Under the pieces are notes generated by a model, which saw only the letters and a list, made by a program, of their open reading frames with translations, searched no databases and was not told the origin of the DNA. Below are positions 7,916-15,596 of a stretch of 64,000 nt of DNA, one piece after another. The DNA comes from Pontibacillus sp. HMF3514 (GTDB taxonomy: Bacteria > Bacillota > Bacilli > Bacillales > BH030062): assembly GCF_009858175.1 (NCBI RefSeq), contig NZ_CP047393.1:2232001-2296000 (forward strand), written 5' to 3'. The number at the start of each line of letters is the position of its first letter. Within the stretch, counting starts at the first letter, position 1. A program made the position numbers and the translations under genes.

Positions 7916-8557
7916 CTACTTCGATGCAACGCTTTCTGGTTCCTTCATTCTCTTTTCTAATTGCTCAATTTTACTGTCAAATGTATTTCGATAATAAGCA
8001 CTGTTTACTTTATGTTCAATGTTTTGCATGTATTGATCTAATTCGGAAAACTTAGAGTAAGGGTTCTCAGTAGATTGATCCATTACATAATTGATACGAT
8101 TGTGTGCACGAGCAATGTTCTCACGTCCCATAAGCTCCATACGCTTCAAACGCATATCCTTTAAACGATGCTTCATTTCTTCATATTTTTGTTCTAGACT
8201 TTCAAGTTGCTCTGAAGCTTGCTGGCGCATTTGGTCCATACGGTCTGCTCGAGCTTGGTATTCTTCATATTCTTGAATAGCAAACTGATACATGGATTCT
8301 TCCCCAGCTTTTTGGGCCACATCTGATTGCTTTTTGCGTTTATTTGCCATCTCTTTTGCCTGATGGTATTCACGAGTGAACTCTTCTTTCAAGCGGTACT
8401 GACGCTCGACAAGCTTACGTACTTTTTCGGTTTCCTTTTCACTTTCACGAAGATATTGATTCAGTTTGGCAATTGGGTTTTGTTCCTCTTTTTCATCTAA
8501 CATGTCATGAAGGTCCGCTGAAATGGTGTCTTTAATTCGAGAAAATAAATTCGCCAT
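7916..8557 (-). CDS. liaH: PspA/IM30 family envelope-stress protein (LiaH-like)
   Basis: The 213 residues are almost entirely amphipathic helix and coiled coil, starting MANLFSRIKDTISADLHDML, the usual PspA/LiaH membrane-binding N-terminus. The family forms large ring or rod assemblies that support the cytoplasmic membrane during stress. Length agrees with LiaH (about 225). It starts after AAAAGGAGAG and lies 15 nt downstream of the LiaI-like gene. The position directly upstream of liaFSR supports LiaH rather than the housekeeping PspA. Confidence 0.9.
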   Translation of the reverse strand: MANLFSRIKDTISADLHDMLDEKEEQNPIAKLNQYLRESEKETEKVRKLVERQYRLKEEFTREYHQAKEMANKRKKQSDVAQKAGEESMYQFAIQEYEEYQARADRMDQMRQQASEQLESLEQKYEEMKHRLKDMRLKRMELMGRENIARAHNRINYVMDQSTENPYSKFSELDQYMQNIEHKVNSAYYRNTFDSKIEQLEKRMKEPESVASK

Positions 8558-8572
8558 TATTGATCTCTCCTT

Positions 8573-8926
8573 TTAGGATTTATTTAGTTCTGCCCACTGC
8601 TTTTCAAAATTCACAAATGGATCGTCTTCTTTTTCTTCACTTCCATACCTGTCATTTCGTTTCCATTTTTTATAAATGATATATAGCACATAGGCAGCTG
8701 CTACACCTACAACAGCATAGATGTTCGAGACGGTGAAACTTAAGACGACAAATCCAAGAATGACCCACAAAATTTTCTTCGCTGTGGAATCTGTTTTTAT
8801 AAATTGTTTAAAGATCACGTACAACAACCAAACCCCTGCTGCAAGCATGATCATAGGACCAAGGTTCGCCACTAATACGGCTAGAGCGACAAGTCCTGCT
8901 ACAAACCAAAGAAATTGTTTCATCAT
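8573..8926 (-). CDS. LiaI-like small membrane protein
   Basis: A 117-residue protein with three to four hydrophobic segments (about 5-22, 25-42, 51-67, 69-85), then a charged tail ending DDPFVNFEKQWAELNKS. It is the first gene of the lia operon, directly upstream of liaH, where B. subtilis has liaI, the membrane anchor of LiaH. Sequence similarity to LiaI is weak, so the identification rests on size, topology and position. Ribosome site GAGGAGG. Expression is expected to be induced through LiaR. Confidence 0.7.
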   Translation of the reverse strand: MMKQFLWFVAGLVALAVLVANLGPMIMLAAGVWLLYVIFKQFIKTDSTAKKILWVILGFVVLSFTVSNIYAVVGVAAAYVLYIIYKKWKRNDRYGSEEKEDDPFVNFEKQWAELNKS

Positions 8927-9096
8927 TATTGCCTCCTCTCTGTGATCTTGTCTTTATCTTACCGAGTTATGATGTTTTCCATAATGATCCTAGGATATAT
9001 TTCGAACTAAGCCTCTAGGCGTATAAGCATGTAAGCCTCATGAATTCATGGCTTTTCCAGCATGTTTTTATCCCATGGTGTAAATACTATACCAGA

Positions 9097-9300
9097 AAGG
9101 CGCAAGCTCCCGTATAGCGACGTATATGCTGGACTGAGCCGCAGTAAGATAAAGGAAACACGAAGAACGAAGTGATTCGATGTTGACTTATCTTACGGAT
9201 AAGAATGATCGACTAAGTTCGTCACGTCCTGTGACAACGTCGATCTGACCCACGTCGTGTGGTCCCAAGCATACTAGTTGCTGGGCGCAGGAGCTAGACA
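9097..9300. repeat. Structured intergenic element with nested inverted repeats
   Basis: The gene-free span 8950-9348 holds a long imperfect inverted repeat. Outer arms are AGCTCC (9105) and GGAGCT (9290), continued by a 15-nt pair at 9116-9130 and 9268-9282 (about 11 of 15 matches). Inside are a perfect pair GTAAGATAA / TTATCTTAC (9144/9188), a hairpin GTCAC/GTGAC near 9221-9235, and GACC/GGTC arms near 9247-9264. It has no ORF and looks like the multi-hairpin intergenic repeats scattered through Bacillaceae genomes. Whether it is transcribed or mobile cannot be told here. Confidence 0.5.
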
Positions 9301-9348
9301 TCTACGAGTTACAATGCTTTTATAAAAAGTGAAAAGGAGGGAGCTTAC

Positions 9349-10134
9349 ATGCTTACTTCACAACAACAAGCCTCTTTCAAGCAACAACTTCAGAGGCAAA
9401 AACAAGAATTGCTCTCTCATCTAGAGCAAAACGATCATTATGATCTTGAAACAGCATCCTTTCAAGAGTCTGTAGATGAATTATCGAATTATGACAACCA
9501 CCCTGGTGATAATGCCAGCTATCTATATGAGCGCGAAAAAGACATCGCTTTAAATGAACACGCTGAAGATGAGCTAAAAAACATTAATCATGCCTTAGAG
9601 CGTATGAACCAAGGATCTTATGGTCAATGCGAGGAATGTGGAAAAGACATACCTATTGAACGTCTCGAAGCATTACCTACAACGACTTTTTGTATAGAAC
9701 ACAGCCGTGACCAAGAAGAACATGAACGTCGTCCCGTTGAGGAAGAAATCATTCAATCGGGATTACGTCGAATGTCTGATGAAGAATCCGAAACGAACTT
9801 TTACGATTCTGAGGATTCTTGGCAAGATGTAGCACGCTATGGCACATCTGAGACACCTTCTGATTTTTCAGGGCAGGATATCGATGACTATAGTGATACC
9901 TACATTAACTCTGATGAACCCGTTAACTATGTTGAGGATTATGAAAACTTTACTGGTGTCGATATGTATGGGAAAGAAGTAAAAGTGTATCCAAACCCAT
10001 CTCACGAAGAATATGAAGAAGACCTTGATGAATCAGGCATGATGTCTGTAGTTGGAGAGCTTCACTATCATGAAACAGATGGCTATGTCGATGAGGAAGC
10101 AAAGGAAGAAGAAGAGGATAATTTTTGGAAGTGA
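9349..10134 (+). CDS. yteA: YteA-like TraR/DksA-type zinc-finger protein
   Basis: The 261-residue protein has an N-terminal coiled coil (1-45), the conserved block DNHPGDNASYLYEREKD near 50, a zinc finger at about 95-120 and a long acidic tail with the family C-terminal motif. The finger reads CEECGK...FCIEH, i.e. three Cys and one His instead of four Cys. B. subtilis YteA has the same architecture and is linked to sporulation and general stress; DksA relatives bind RNA polymerase. Start follows AAAAGGAGGG. Function in this organism is inferred from the family only. Confidence 0.85.
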   Translation: MLTSQQQASFKQQLQRQKQELLSHLEQNDHYDLETASFQESVDELSNYDNHPGDNASYLYEREKDIALNEHAEDELKNINHALERMNQGSYGQCEECGKDIPIERLEALPTTTFCIEHSRDQEEHERRPVEEEIIQSGLRRMSDEESETNFYDSEDSWQDVARYGTSETPSDFSGQDIDDYSDTYINSDEPVNYVEDYENFTGVDMYGKEVKVYPNPSHEEYEEDLDESGMMSVVGELHYHETDGYVDEEAKEEEEDNFWK

Positions 10135-10144
10135 TTACAAATGA

Positions 10145-10180
10145 CAAAATCCTACCTCATTACGGTAGGATTTTGTTTTG
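10145..10180. terminator. Bidirectional terminator between yteA and the convergent small gene
   Basis: Perfect 12-bp stem CAAAATCCTACC / GGTAGGATTTTG, followed by TTTTG; usable on both strands. Confidence 0.9.
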
Positions 10181-10181
10181 C

Positions 10182-10412
10182 CTAATCGTGATTTTCTAAT
10201 TCTTTTTCCATATCACTTTTTCGTTCACCTTCTGCAGTAACATCAATAGCTGGAGTGTTGTTATTTAAATAATGATGAGCTAAAGATTCACCTTCAGTTT
10301 GACCATCATCTCCATCTTGGTTGTTAAATGCATTATTGATTTCAATATTGGCATTGAAAGCTTCAGACATTTCGTTATGGCTTTCTTCATTTTTCTCACG
10401 TTTCTTTGACAT
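10182..10412 (-). CDS. Small acidic hypothetical protein (76 aa)
   Basis: A very hydrophilic protein with a Lys/Glu-rich start (MSKKREKNEESHNEMSEAF), an Asn-rich middle (NIEINNAFNNQDGDDG) and a charged end (GERKSDMEKELENHD). It is probably disordered. The start follows GAGGAGGG. It is convergent with yteA and divergent from the next gene. It resembles the small soluble proteins common in spore formers but matches no family I can name. Confidence 0.65.
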   Translation of the reverse strand: MSKKREKNEESHNEMSEAFNANIEINNAFNNQDGDDGQTEGESLAHHYLNNNTPAIDVTAEGERKSDMEKELENHD

Positions 10413-10482
10413 CGATCAACCCTCCTCTTAGTTGTTAGTATTTCTAAAAGAGGTAAGTTTACTCAAGAAGGAGATGTCCAAA

Positions 10483-10713
10483 TTGGAATTTCAACTACAA
10501 AGTCGTGAAGGCGCTTATCCATGTGAAGTCACTATTGATGATGATAATGGGCGCTATATGATTCGAAAAGCAGACACATCTGGAGAGGTTTTCAACTCGC
10601 CTCTAGAACTATATCAGTGGATTCAAGACCATTGGAAGGCAAACGATTTTAAAGATGGGGAACATTATAATGAGGTAATGGGTGAGTTGGAGGATTATCT
10701 TGCTAACGCATGA
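10483..10713 (+). CDS. Hypothetical protein (about 76 aa)
   Basis: The product contains LQSREGAYPCEVTIDDDNGRY and a C-terminal part with WIQDHWKANDF and MGELEDYLANA. It is soluble with no known domain. The ATG at 10474 directly abuts AAGGAG and cannot use it, whereas the TTG at 10483 lies 9 nt downstream of the same site, so the TTG start is preferred. It ends about 50 nt before the next small gene and may be cotranscribed with it. Confidence 0.6.
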   Translation: MEFQLQSREGAYPCEVTIDDDNGRYMIRKADTSGEVFNSPLELYQWIQDHWKANDFKDGEHYNEVMGELEDYLANA

Positions 10714-10760
10714 TATTAAGCAGAGTTACGCAAACTATGTTATCGAAAGGAGGCATCACG

Positions 10761-10928
10761 ATGACGAAACGTAAAGTCGCACATGATGCAGCATTACGCA
10801 ACAATAATACACCTACAGAAAGCTTGGAAAATGTTGAGCTTACCAATGAATCCAAGAACCGTGAAGATATGCAACGCGCAGCTAATCGTAATTCGAAGCA
10901 AGGAAGAAAAGGCAAAAATGACCTGTAA
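10761..10928 (+). CDS. Small basic hypothetical protein (55 aa)
   Basis: MTKRKVAHDAALRNNNTPTE is followed by an Asn/Arg-rich tail ending KQGRKGKNDL. The start at 10761 is fixed by AAAGGAGG 8 nt upstream; the longer in-frame ORF from 10710 overlaps the previous gene and lacks a ribosome site. The composition is like that of minor small acid-soluble spore or nucleic-acid-binding proteins, but no family is recognised. A terminator follows 8 nt after the stop. Confidence 0.65.
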   Translation: MTKRKVAHDAALRNNNTPTESLENVELTNESKNREDMQRAANRNSKQGRKGKNDL

Positions 10929-10936
10929 TGAAGAAT

Positions 10937-10960
10937 GACCCGTTTATAAACGGGTCTTCT
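10937..10960 (+). terminator. Terminator-like hairpin
   Basis: Perfect inverted repeat GACCCGTTTATAAACGGGTC followed by a short TTCT tail; the weak T-run makes termination less certain. Confidence 0.6.
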
Positions 10961-11278
10961 ATGTATAGTTCTATCATAAGCATATGTATATCTTAATTGC
11001 TTTAAGTTATAAAATCTTATACATTAAATATTTCCCCTATAAACTTCCCCATCCCTCTTAACAGATAAAACACTAGTCGAAATGGTAAAAATAAAAGTTC
11101 AGGTAAGAGAAATAATATATCGAATAACATGTCTCGAGCATTTAAATTTGATTAATTTTTATATTGGATTTCTATATTTTTCATTATATAGCCCCCTGTT
11201 TATTTACAATCCCTCCTTTTTATTCGAGATCCTTATTTAAGTATCCTTCCATATTTCTGTATAGCATACCCCCCAAAA
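10961..11278. other. AT-rich intergenic stretch
   Basis: No convincing coding region, hairpin with T-run or recognisable promoter seen in these 318 bases. Confidence 0.6.
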
Positions 11279-11304
11279 AAACACCGCCAATAAAAGCGGT
11301 GTTA
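11279..11304 (-). terminator. Terminator of the ArsR-SRPBCC pair
   Basis: On the minus strand ACACCGC pairs with GCGGTGT around a 7-8-nt loop and is followed by a run of seven T. Confidence 0.85.
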
Positions 11305-11315
11305 GAAGCTAAGTA

Positions 11316-11774
11316 TTATATATCCATAGGTGATAACGTTTTACCGGTTTCCACAAGACTCTTCAAGTTACTCATAATTGCTGGCCATCCGTTATTTACT
11401 CCCATGAAGGCATCCTCTCTCTTAAAGAAATCTTCTTTTTTTAGATTTTCGTGTAAAAGGGTTAACTTCACTGTTTCGTTAAATTGTTGAAGTTCAAATG
11501 TCACCACAGTTGGTTTTTCACGCTCTGAATCATCAACATGGTTCCAAGTAAACGTTAAGATCTCATTTGGCTTCGACTTAAGTACTTCCCCAAACACATC
11601 CAATTCACCATTACCTCGAAAGTATTTAACCTCAGAACCTTCCTGCCAGTCGGATTGTACCTTTGTACCGAAAAAATACTTTTGAGTAAATTCCGGACTT
11701 GTTAAGGCTTCCCATAATTTTTCAGGTGACGTTGCGATATACGTTACGTACACAAAAGTTTGATTACCCATCAT
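11316..11774 (-). CDS. SRPBCC (AHSA1-like) domain protein
   Basis: A 152-residue single-domain protein of the START/AHSA1 fold: VYVTYIATSPEKLWEALTSPEFTQKYFFG at the start, a middle strand ILTFTWNH and a C-terminal helix (GWPAIMSNLKSLVETG). These proteins form a hydrophobic ligand cavity. In bacilli they are commonly paired with ArsR-type repressors, as here: it overlaps the upstream arsR-like gene by 11 nt, so the two are translationally coupled. Ligand unknown. Confidence 0.85.
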   Translation of the reverse strand: MMGNQTFVYVTYIATSPEKLWEALTSPEFTQKYFFGTKVQSDWQEGSEVKYFRGNGELDVFGEVLKSKPNEILTFTWNHVDDSEREKPTVVTFELQQFNETVKLTLLHENLKKEDFFKREDAFMGVNNGWPAIMSNLKSLVETGKTLSPMDI

Positions 11775-12087
11775 TCTCCTCCTCCAATTGGTGTTTCAAA
11801 TCATCTAACGCTTCCATTCGATGGTGGTCATATTTGCTTATCCACCGATTGTAAATGTCCCTTATAGGAGCTGAATTTAGATAATGTAGCTTTTCTCTTC
11901 CACGGCGAACTTCAATAACTAAATTAGCTTCAGATAATATAGATAGATGTTTCGTAACAGCTTGCCTTGATATGTCTAGATGTTGGACTAATTCATGTAA
12001 GGTTTGTCCGTTTTTTTTATAAAGTTGATCAAGTAACGTTCTTCGATTGGCGTCAGCTAACGCTTTAAAGACTTTATCTATTTTCAA
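11764..12087 (-). CDS. ArsR-family transcriptional regulator
   Basis: A 107-residue winged helix-turn-helix protein (KVFKALADANRRTLLDQL, recognition helix DISRQAVTKHLSIL, wing LVIEVRRGREKLHYL). It lacks the ELCVCDL-type metal site of ArsR/SmtB sensors, so it probably does not sense metal. It forms an operon with the SRPBCC gene and likely represses that operon. This pairing is widespread, but the inducing signal is not known. Confidence 0.88.
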   Translation of the reverse strand: MKIDKVFKALADANRRTLLDQLYKKNGQTLHELVQHLDISRQAVTKHLSILSEANLVIEVRRGREKLHYLNSAPIRDIYNRWISKYDHHRMEALDDLKHQLEEENDG

Positions 12088-12230
12088 GTCCCCCTTCCTA
12101 CTCCTATTATATGCAACTAAATGGTTGCATACAAGTAATCCAAATAATTCTTCTTCTACCCTCTATCGCATTCTTCCTATGACCTTTATAATAGATAAGC
12201 ATGAATGAATTGTAGAAAGGTGTATCAATC

Positions 12231-13787
12231 ATGAGTTTACTCACAGTAAATAACTTAAGCCACGGTTTCGGAGACCGAGCTATTTTCGATGACGTCTCTT
12301 TCCGTTTATTAAAAGGTGAACACATTGGACTTATTGGAGCAAATGGTGAAGGTAAGTCCACATTTATGAATATAATTACAGGTAAATTAGAACCTGATGC
12401 TGGTAAAGTAAGCTGGTCAAAACATGTTCGAGTGGGATACTTGGATCAGCATGCAGACTTGGCACAAGGCATGTCCATTAGAGATGTTCTAAGAACAGCA
12501 TTCCAATATCTTTTTGATATGGAAACGGAGATGAATCAGCTTTTTGCCAAAATGGGAGAAGTGGATCCTGAGGAACTTGAAGATCTACTTGAAGAAACCG
12601 GTCGCATCCAAGATGCATTAACGAACAATGACTTCTATACAATCGATGCCAAAGTAGAAGAAGTTGCCAATGGTCTTGGTTTGAATGAGATTGGATTAGA
12701 ACGTGATGTTCATGACCTAAGTGGTGGCCAACGTACAAAGGTTCTACTAGCCAAACTATTATTAGAGAAACCGGATATTTTACTACTAGATGAGCCAACA
12801 AACTACTTGGATGTTGAGCATATTGAATGGCTAAGAACCTATCTTCAAGAGTACGAAAATGCATTCATTTTAATTTCACACGATATTCCATTCCTAAACA
12901 GTGTCGTGAACCTTATTTATCATATGGAAAACCAGGAGCTCACTAGATACCCTGGGGATTACAATGAGTTTCTACGTGTATATGACATGAAAAAACAACA
13001 GCTTGAAGCAGCTTATAAGAAGCAACAAAAAGAAATTGCCAACCTAAAAGACTTTGTAGCCCGCAATAAAGCCAATGCTGCTACAAGTAAAATGGCAATG
13101 TCTCGCCAGAAAAAACTTGATAAAATGGATGTTATTGAACTGGATTCTGAAAAGCCGAAACCACATTTCAATTTTAAGCAAGCACGCACACCTGGAAAAT
13201 ATCTTTTTGAAACAAATGATCTTGTAATCGGGTATGATGAACCTTTATCCAGACCGCTCAATTTAGTAATGGAACGTAATCAAAAGATTGCACTTTCTGG
13301 AGCAAATGGTATCGGTAAAACCACGCTGTTACGTAGTATCCTTGGTGAAATCCAACCTGTATCAGGCTCCGTTCAACAAGGTGAGCACCTTCATATCGGC
13401 TACTTTGAACAGGAACTGAAAGAAACCAGTAACAATACTTGTATCGAAGAAATATGGGAAGAGTTCCGTCACTTCACACAATATGAAGTACGTTCAGCTC
13501 TTGCGAAATGCGGTCTTACTCAGAAACATATTGAAAGTAAGGTCCAGGTACTAAGTGGTGGGGAAAAAGCTAAGGTTCGACTTTGTAAGTTAATCAACAA
13601 AGAAACCAACCTACTGGTCCTAGACGAACCGACAAATCACCTTGATGTTGACGCAAAAGCAGAACTTAAACGAGCTTTAAAGGATTATAAAGGCAGTGTA
13701 CTTCTTATCTCGCACGAACCAGACTTTTATCAGGATATTGTGACTGACGTTTGGAATTGTGAGGATTGGACAACGAAAGTATTTTAA
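12231..13787 (+). CDS. yfmM: ABC-F family ATPase YfmM
   Basis: Two ABC domains in 518 residues with no membrane segment. Walker A motifs are GANGEGKST near 38 and GANGIGKTT near 350; signatures are LSGGQ and LSGGE; Walker B regions are LLLDEPTNYLD and LVLDEPTNHLD. The inter-domain linker is charged and helical (about 245-300). Length and sequence match B. subtilis YfmM closely (starts with SLLTVNNLSHGFGDRAIF as recalled). ABC-F proteins act on ribosomes, as translation factors or antibiotic-protection factors; YfmM is a housekeeping member. Monocistronic, with a terminator behind it. Confidence 0.92.
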   Translation: MSLLTVNNLSHGFGDRAIFDDVSFRLLKGEHIGLIGANGEGKSTFMNIITGKLEPDAGKVSWSKHVRVGYLDQHADLAQGMSIRDVLRTAFQYLFDMETEMNQLFAKMGEVDPEELEDLLEETGRIQDALTNNDFYTIDAKVEEVANGLGLNEIGLERDVHDLSGGQRTKVLLAKLLLEKPDILLLDEPTNYLDVEHIEWLRTYLQEYENAFILISHDIPFLNSVVNLIYHMENQELTRYPGDYNEFLRVYDMKKQQLEAAYKKQQKEIANLKDFVARNKANAATSKMAMSRQKKLDKMDVIELDSEKPKPHFNFKQARTPGKYLFETNDLVIGYDEPLSRPLNLVMERNQKIALSGANGIGKTTLLRSILGEIQPVSGSVQQGEHLHIGYFEQELKETSNNTCIEEIWEEFRHFTQYEVRSALAKCGLTQKHIESKVQVLSGGEKAKVRLCKLINKETNLLVLDEPTNHLDVDAKAELKRALKDYKGSVLLISHEPDFYQDIVTDVWNCEDWTTKVF

Positions 13788-13824
13788 TATGAGTTGGGAC
13801 ACTATTATGGTGTAAGAAAGAAAA

Positions 13825-13863
13825 AGAGGAGCTTCCCCTTTAGGAAGTTCCTCTAATTTTTTT
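13825..13863 (+). terminator. Terminator of yfmM
   Basis: Stem AGAGGAGCTTCC / GGAAGTTCCTCT with a 6-nt loop, followed by AATTTTTTT. Confidence 0.9.
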
Positions 13864-13876
13864 ATTTCCGGTACAA

Positions 13877-14056
13877 TTAATATATGTTTGTTAATCCCCA
13901 CATAATAATTGCTGCTACCGGGACCAGTACCCAAATGTTATCTCCCAAAGAATTCCGCGGCTTGTTATTAAGTTTACATTCGATGGAATCTAATCGTTTA
14001 TTCAATTGACTAATTTCCTCATGCAGTTTTTCATGTGTTTCACTTATGTTTTCCAT
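13877..14056 (-). CDS. Small tail-anchored coiled-coil protein (59 aa)
   Basis: The start at 14056 follows GGAAGGGCG. The product begins MENISETHEKLHEEISQLNK, a helical segment with heptad-like spacing, then a polar linker (NNKPRNSLGDN) and a single C-terminal transmembrane helix (IWVLVPVAAIIMWGL). Such a protein would sit in the membrane with its coiled coil in the cytoplasm. No family is recognised. The longer in-frame ORF (to 14104) has no ribosome site. Confidence 0.65.
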   Translation of the reverse strand: MENISETHEKLHEEISQLNKRLDSIECKLNNKPRNSLGDNIWVLVPVAAIIMWGLTNIY

Positions 14057-14130
14057 AGTGTTCGCCCTTCCTATATTTTTAATTCTTATCAATATTACGA
14101 TCATGGCTCTATAAAAGTTTCAGATACTTT

Positions 14131-14697
14131 TTAACCGATAGTGTTATACCACTTTCCGAACTGAATCATGCAAGAATCTTCTTTAACATTGTTATATCTT
14201 TCAAAATCCTCTTCAGTAAATTCAGCTAGTGTTTTGTTAAAACGCTGGGGAATAAATATATACCAAAGTTCAGACCACTTTTTCTCATTATCTGAACCTC
14301 TTAACTGATGTGAAATAGTACCTGGGGATTTACTTTCAAAGTACCTAATTTCTACACCATCATAGTAAGCTAAGCAAGATCTAAATTCACAATACCTATT
14401 CTCCTTGCCTCTTAACAACTTTAATATCCCATTGATACCAATCGTGTCAAACATATGGTTAACATAAGCTCTTGGAAAACCATTTAACTCTTTTATAAAA
14501 AAGCCAGAATCCAAGGCAATACATGGGCGTTTCACTATGTTATAAGCTTGTATTACTTTTTGTTTTGCGATTTCTTTAATATCATCGCTCCGTGGTTCAT
14601 TCAACTCAGCATAGGTAAAACCATTATATTCTTTAAGTCATTCTGAGCAGAAGCAACTTTACCTTTTATTCGTCGTTACAAACACTATTTCTTTCAT
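14131..14697 (-). pseudogene. Non-canonical purine NTP pyrophosphatase (Ham1/RdgB-like), two frameshifts
   Basis: The open part (from 14604) contains the family core DIKEIAKQKVIQAY, PCIALDSGFFIKELNGFP and later YFESKSPGTI. It lacks the N-terminal nucleotide-binding strand. That strand is present upstream in other frames: an ATG at 14697, with GAGGGAGA before it, reads MKEIVFVTTNK. A one-base insertion in the A-run at 14664-14667 shifts the frame, the next 12 codons read GKVASAQNDLK, and a one-base deletion at 14632-14634 restores the frame into EYNGFTYAELNEPRSDD. The joined reading fits the family exactly. Either a recent pseudogene or two homopolymer sequencing errors. Confidence 0.8.
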
Positions 14698-15061
14698 TAT
14701 TAAAATCTCCCTCAAAACATGACTCATTCAACGTTGTCTCTAACTGCTCATTCCGTACTTCTAATAGGTAATTTTTGATGACATAATCTCTCCCGCCATG
14801 TTTATCATACCATGCATTAACTCTACTCACATGTTCTTGGTCACCTCTAACATTGGTTTCAATTTCTTTATATTTCTCATAACTGTCATACTCCCAAATA
14901 GCAAATATTTCAGTAGTTGTTTCATCATTAGCGATCATCCATCTTCCTATTAGACGTGCTCCATGTTTTATTTGATTAGGTAAGTTAGTCTCATTAAAAT
15001 GAGCATTGAAAACTTCAACAAATTCATTTCTAACAATGTAAAACTTCCTTCTATAAAACAA
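14666..15061 (-). CDS. NIPSNAP-family protein
   Basis: A 131-residue protein with the ferredoxin-like NIPSNAP pattern: FYIVRNEFVEVFNAHFN, GARLIGRWMI, IFAIWEYDSYEKYKEIE and VSRVNAWYDKHGG. The preferred start is TTG at 15061, 9 nt behind AAGGAG; the upstream GTG (15070) abuts that site. The last 32 nt overlap the start of the dITPase-like gene, so the two were probably translationally coupled. Function of NIPSNAP proteins in bacilli is unknown. Confidence 0.75.
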   Translation of the reverse strand: MFYRRKFYIVRNEFVEVFNAHFNETNLPNQIKHGARLIGRWMIANDETTTEIFAIWEYDSYEKYKEIETNVRGDQEHVSRVNAWYDKHGGRDYVIKNYLLEVRNEQLETTLNESCFEGDFNNERNSVCNDE

Positions 15062-15133
15062 CTTTCTCACTCCTTATCTCTATTTTGAAACGATCTGTTA
15101 AGAATATATACCTCACACACTCTAATAGTTTTT

Positions 15134-15415
15134 CTATTGGTTTTTAATAGAAGGTATGAGTTTTTTTATGAATGGGAGGAACAAAAGGAATAAGCTAACA
15201 ATTCCTAAGCTTATGCTAAAAACTACAAATCCTTTGGTGTATTGCGGGATGTTTGATTCAGGAACACGGTCAGCGACAGGCAAACCTATAAAACTAATTC
15301 CAATCCCCTCTCCGTCTACATTTGTGCCAATAGCATTTAATTCTAGTCCTTTTTCATAAGCTAAATATGAACAAATTCCAAGAACAAAGACATCAACAAA
15401 CCGAAGTGAGTTCAC
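15134..15415 (-). CDS. Hypothetical membrane protein (93 aa)
   Basis: GTG start directly behind AGGAGGAGATAAG. It has an N-terminal hydrophobic segment (VDVFVLGICSYLAYE), a hydrophilic extracellular-like loop with Gly and Pro (about 25-58), and a second transmembrane helix (VVFSISLGIVSLFLLFLPF) before a basic tail. No known family. It lies alone between the NIPSNAP and ABC transporter genes. Confidence 0.65.
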   Translation of the reverse strand: MNSLRFVDVFVLGICSYLAYEKGLELNAIGTNVDGEGIGISFIGLPVADRVPESNIPQYTKGFVVFSISLGIVSLFLLFLPFIKKLIPSIKNQ

Positions 15416-15490
15416 CTTATCTCCTCCTGGTCATTTTGTAGTTTAATAATAGGACGCTTATATAAAAGCAAAGGTTTCAATTGTCAAAAG

Positions 15491-15523
15491 AAAAGGACGC
15501 AATCTTATTCGATTTCGTCCTTT
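15491..15523 (-). terminator. Terminator of the ABC transporter operon
   Basis: Stem AAAGGACG / CGTCCTTT with inner AAT/ATT pairs; on the minus strand it is followed by TCTTTTG. Confidence 0.75.
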
Positions 15524-15596
15524 ATTAAATGCTATTTTCTCTTTTCAACACTTACTTTTCAATGTATCGTTAGACGCCTCCTGGGAATTCATCTTT

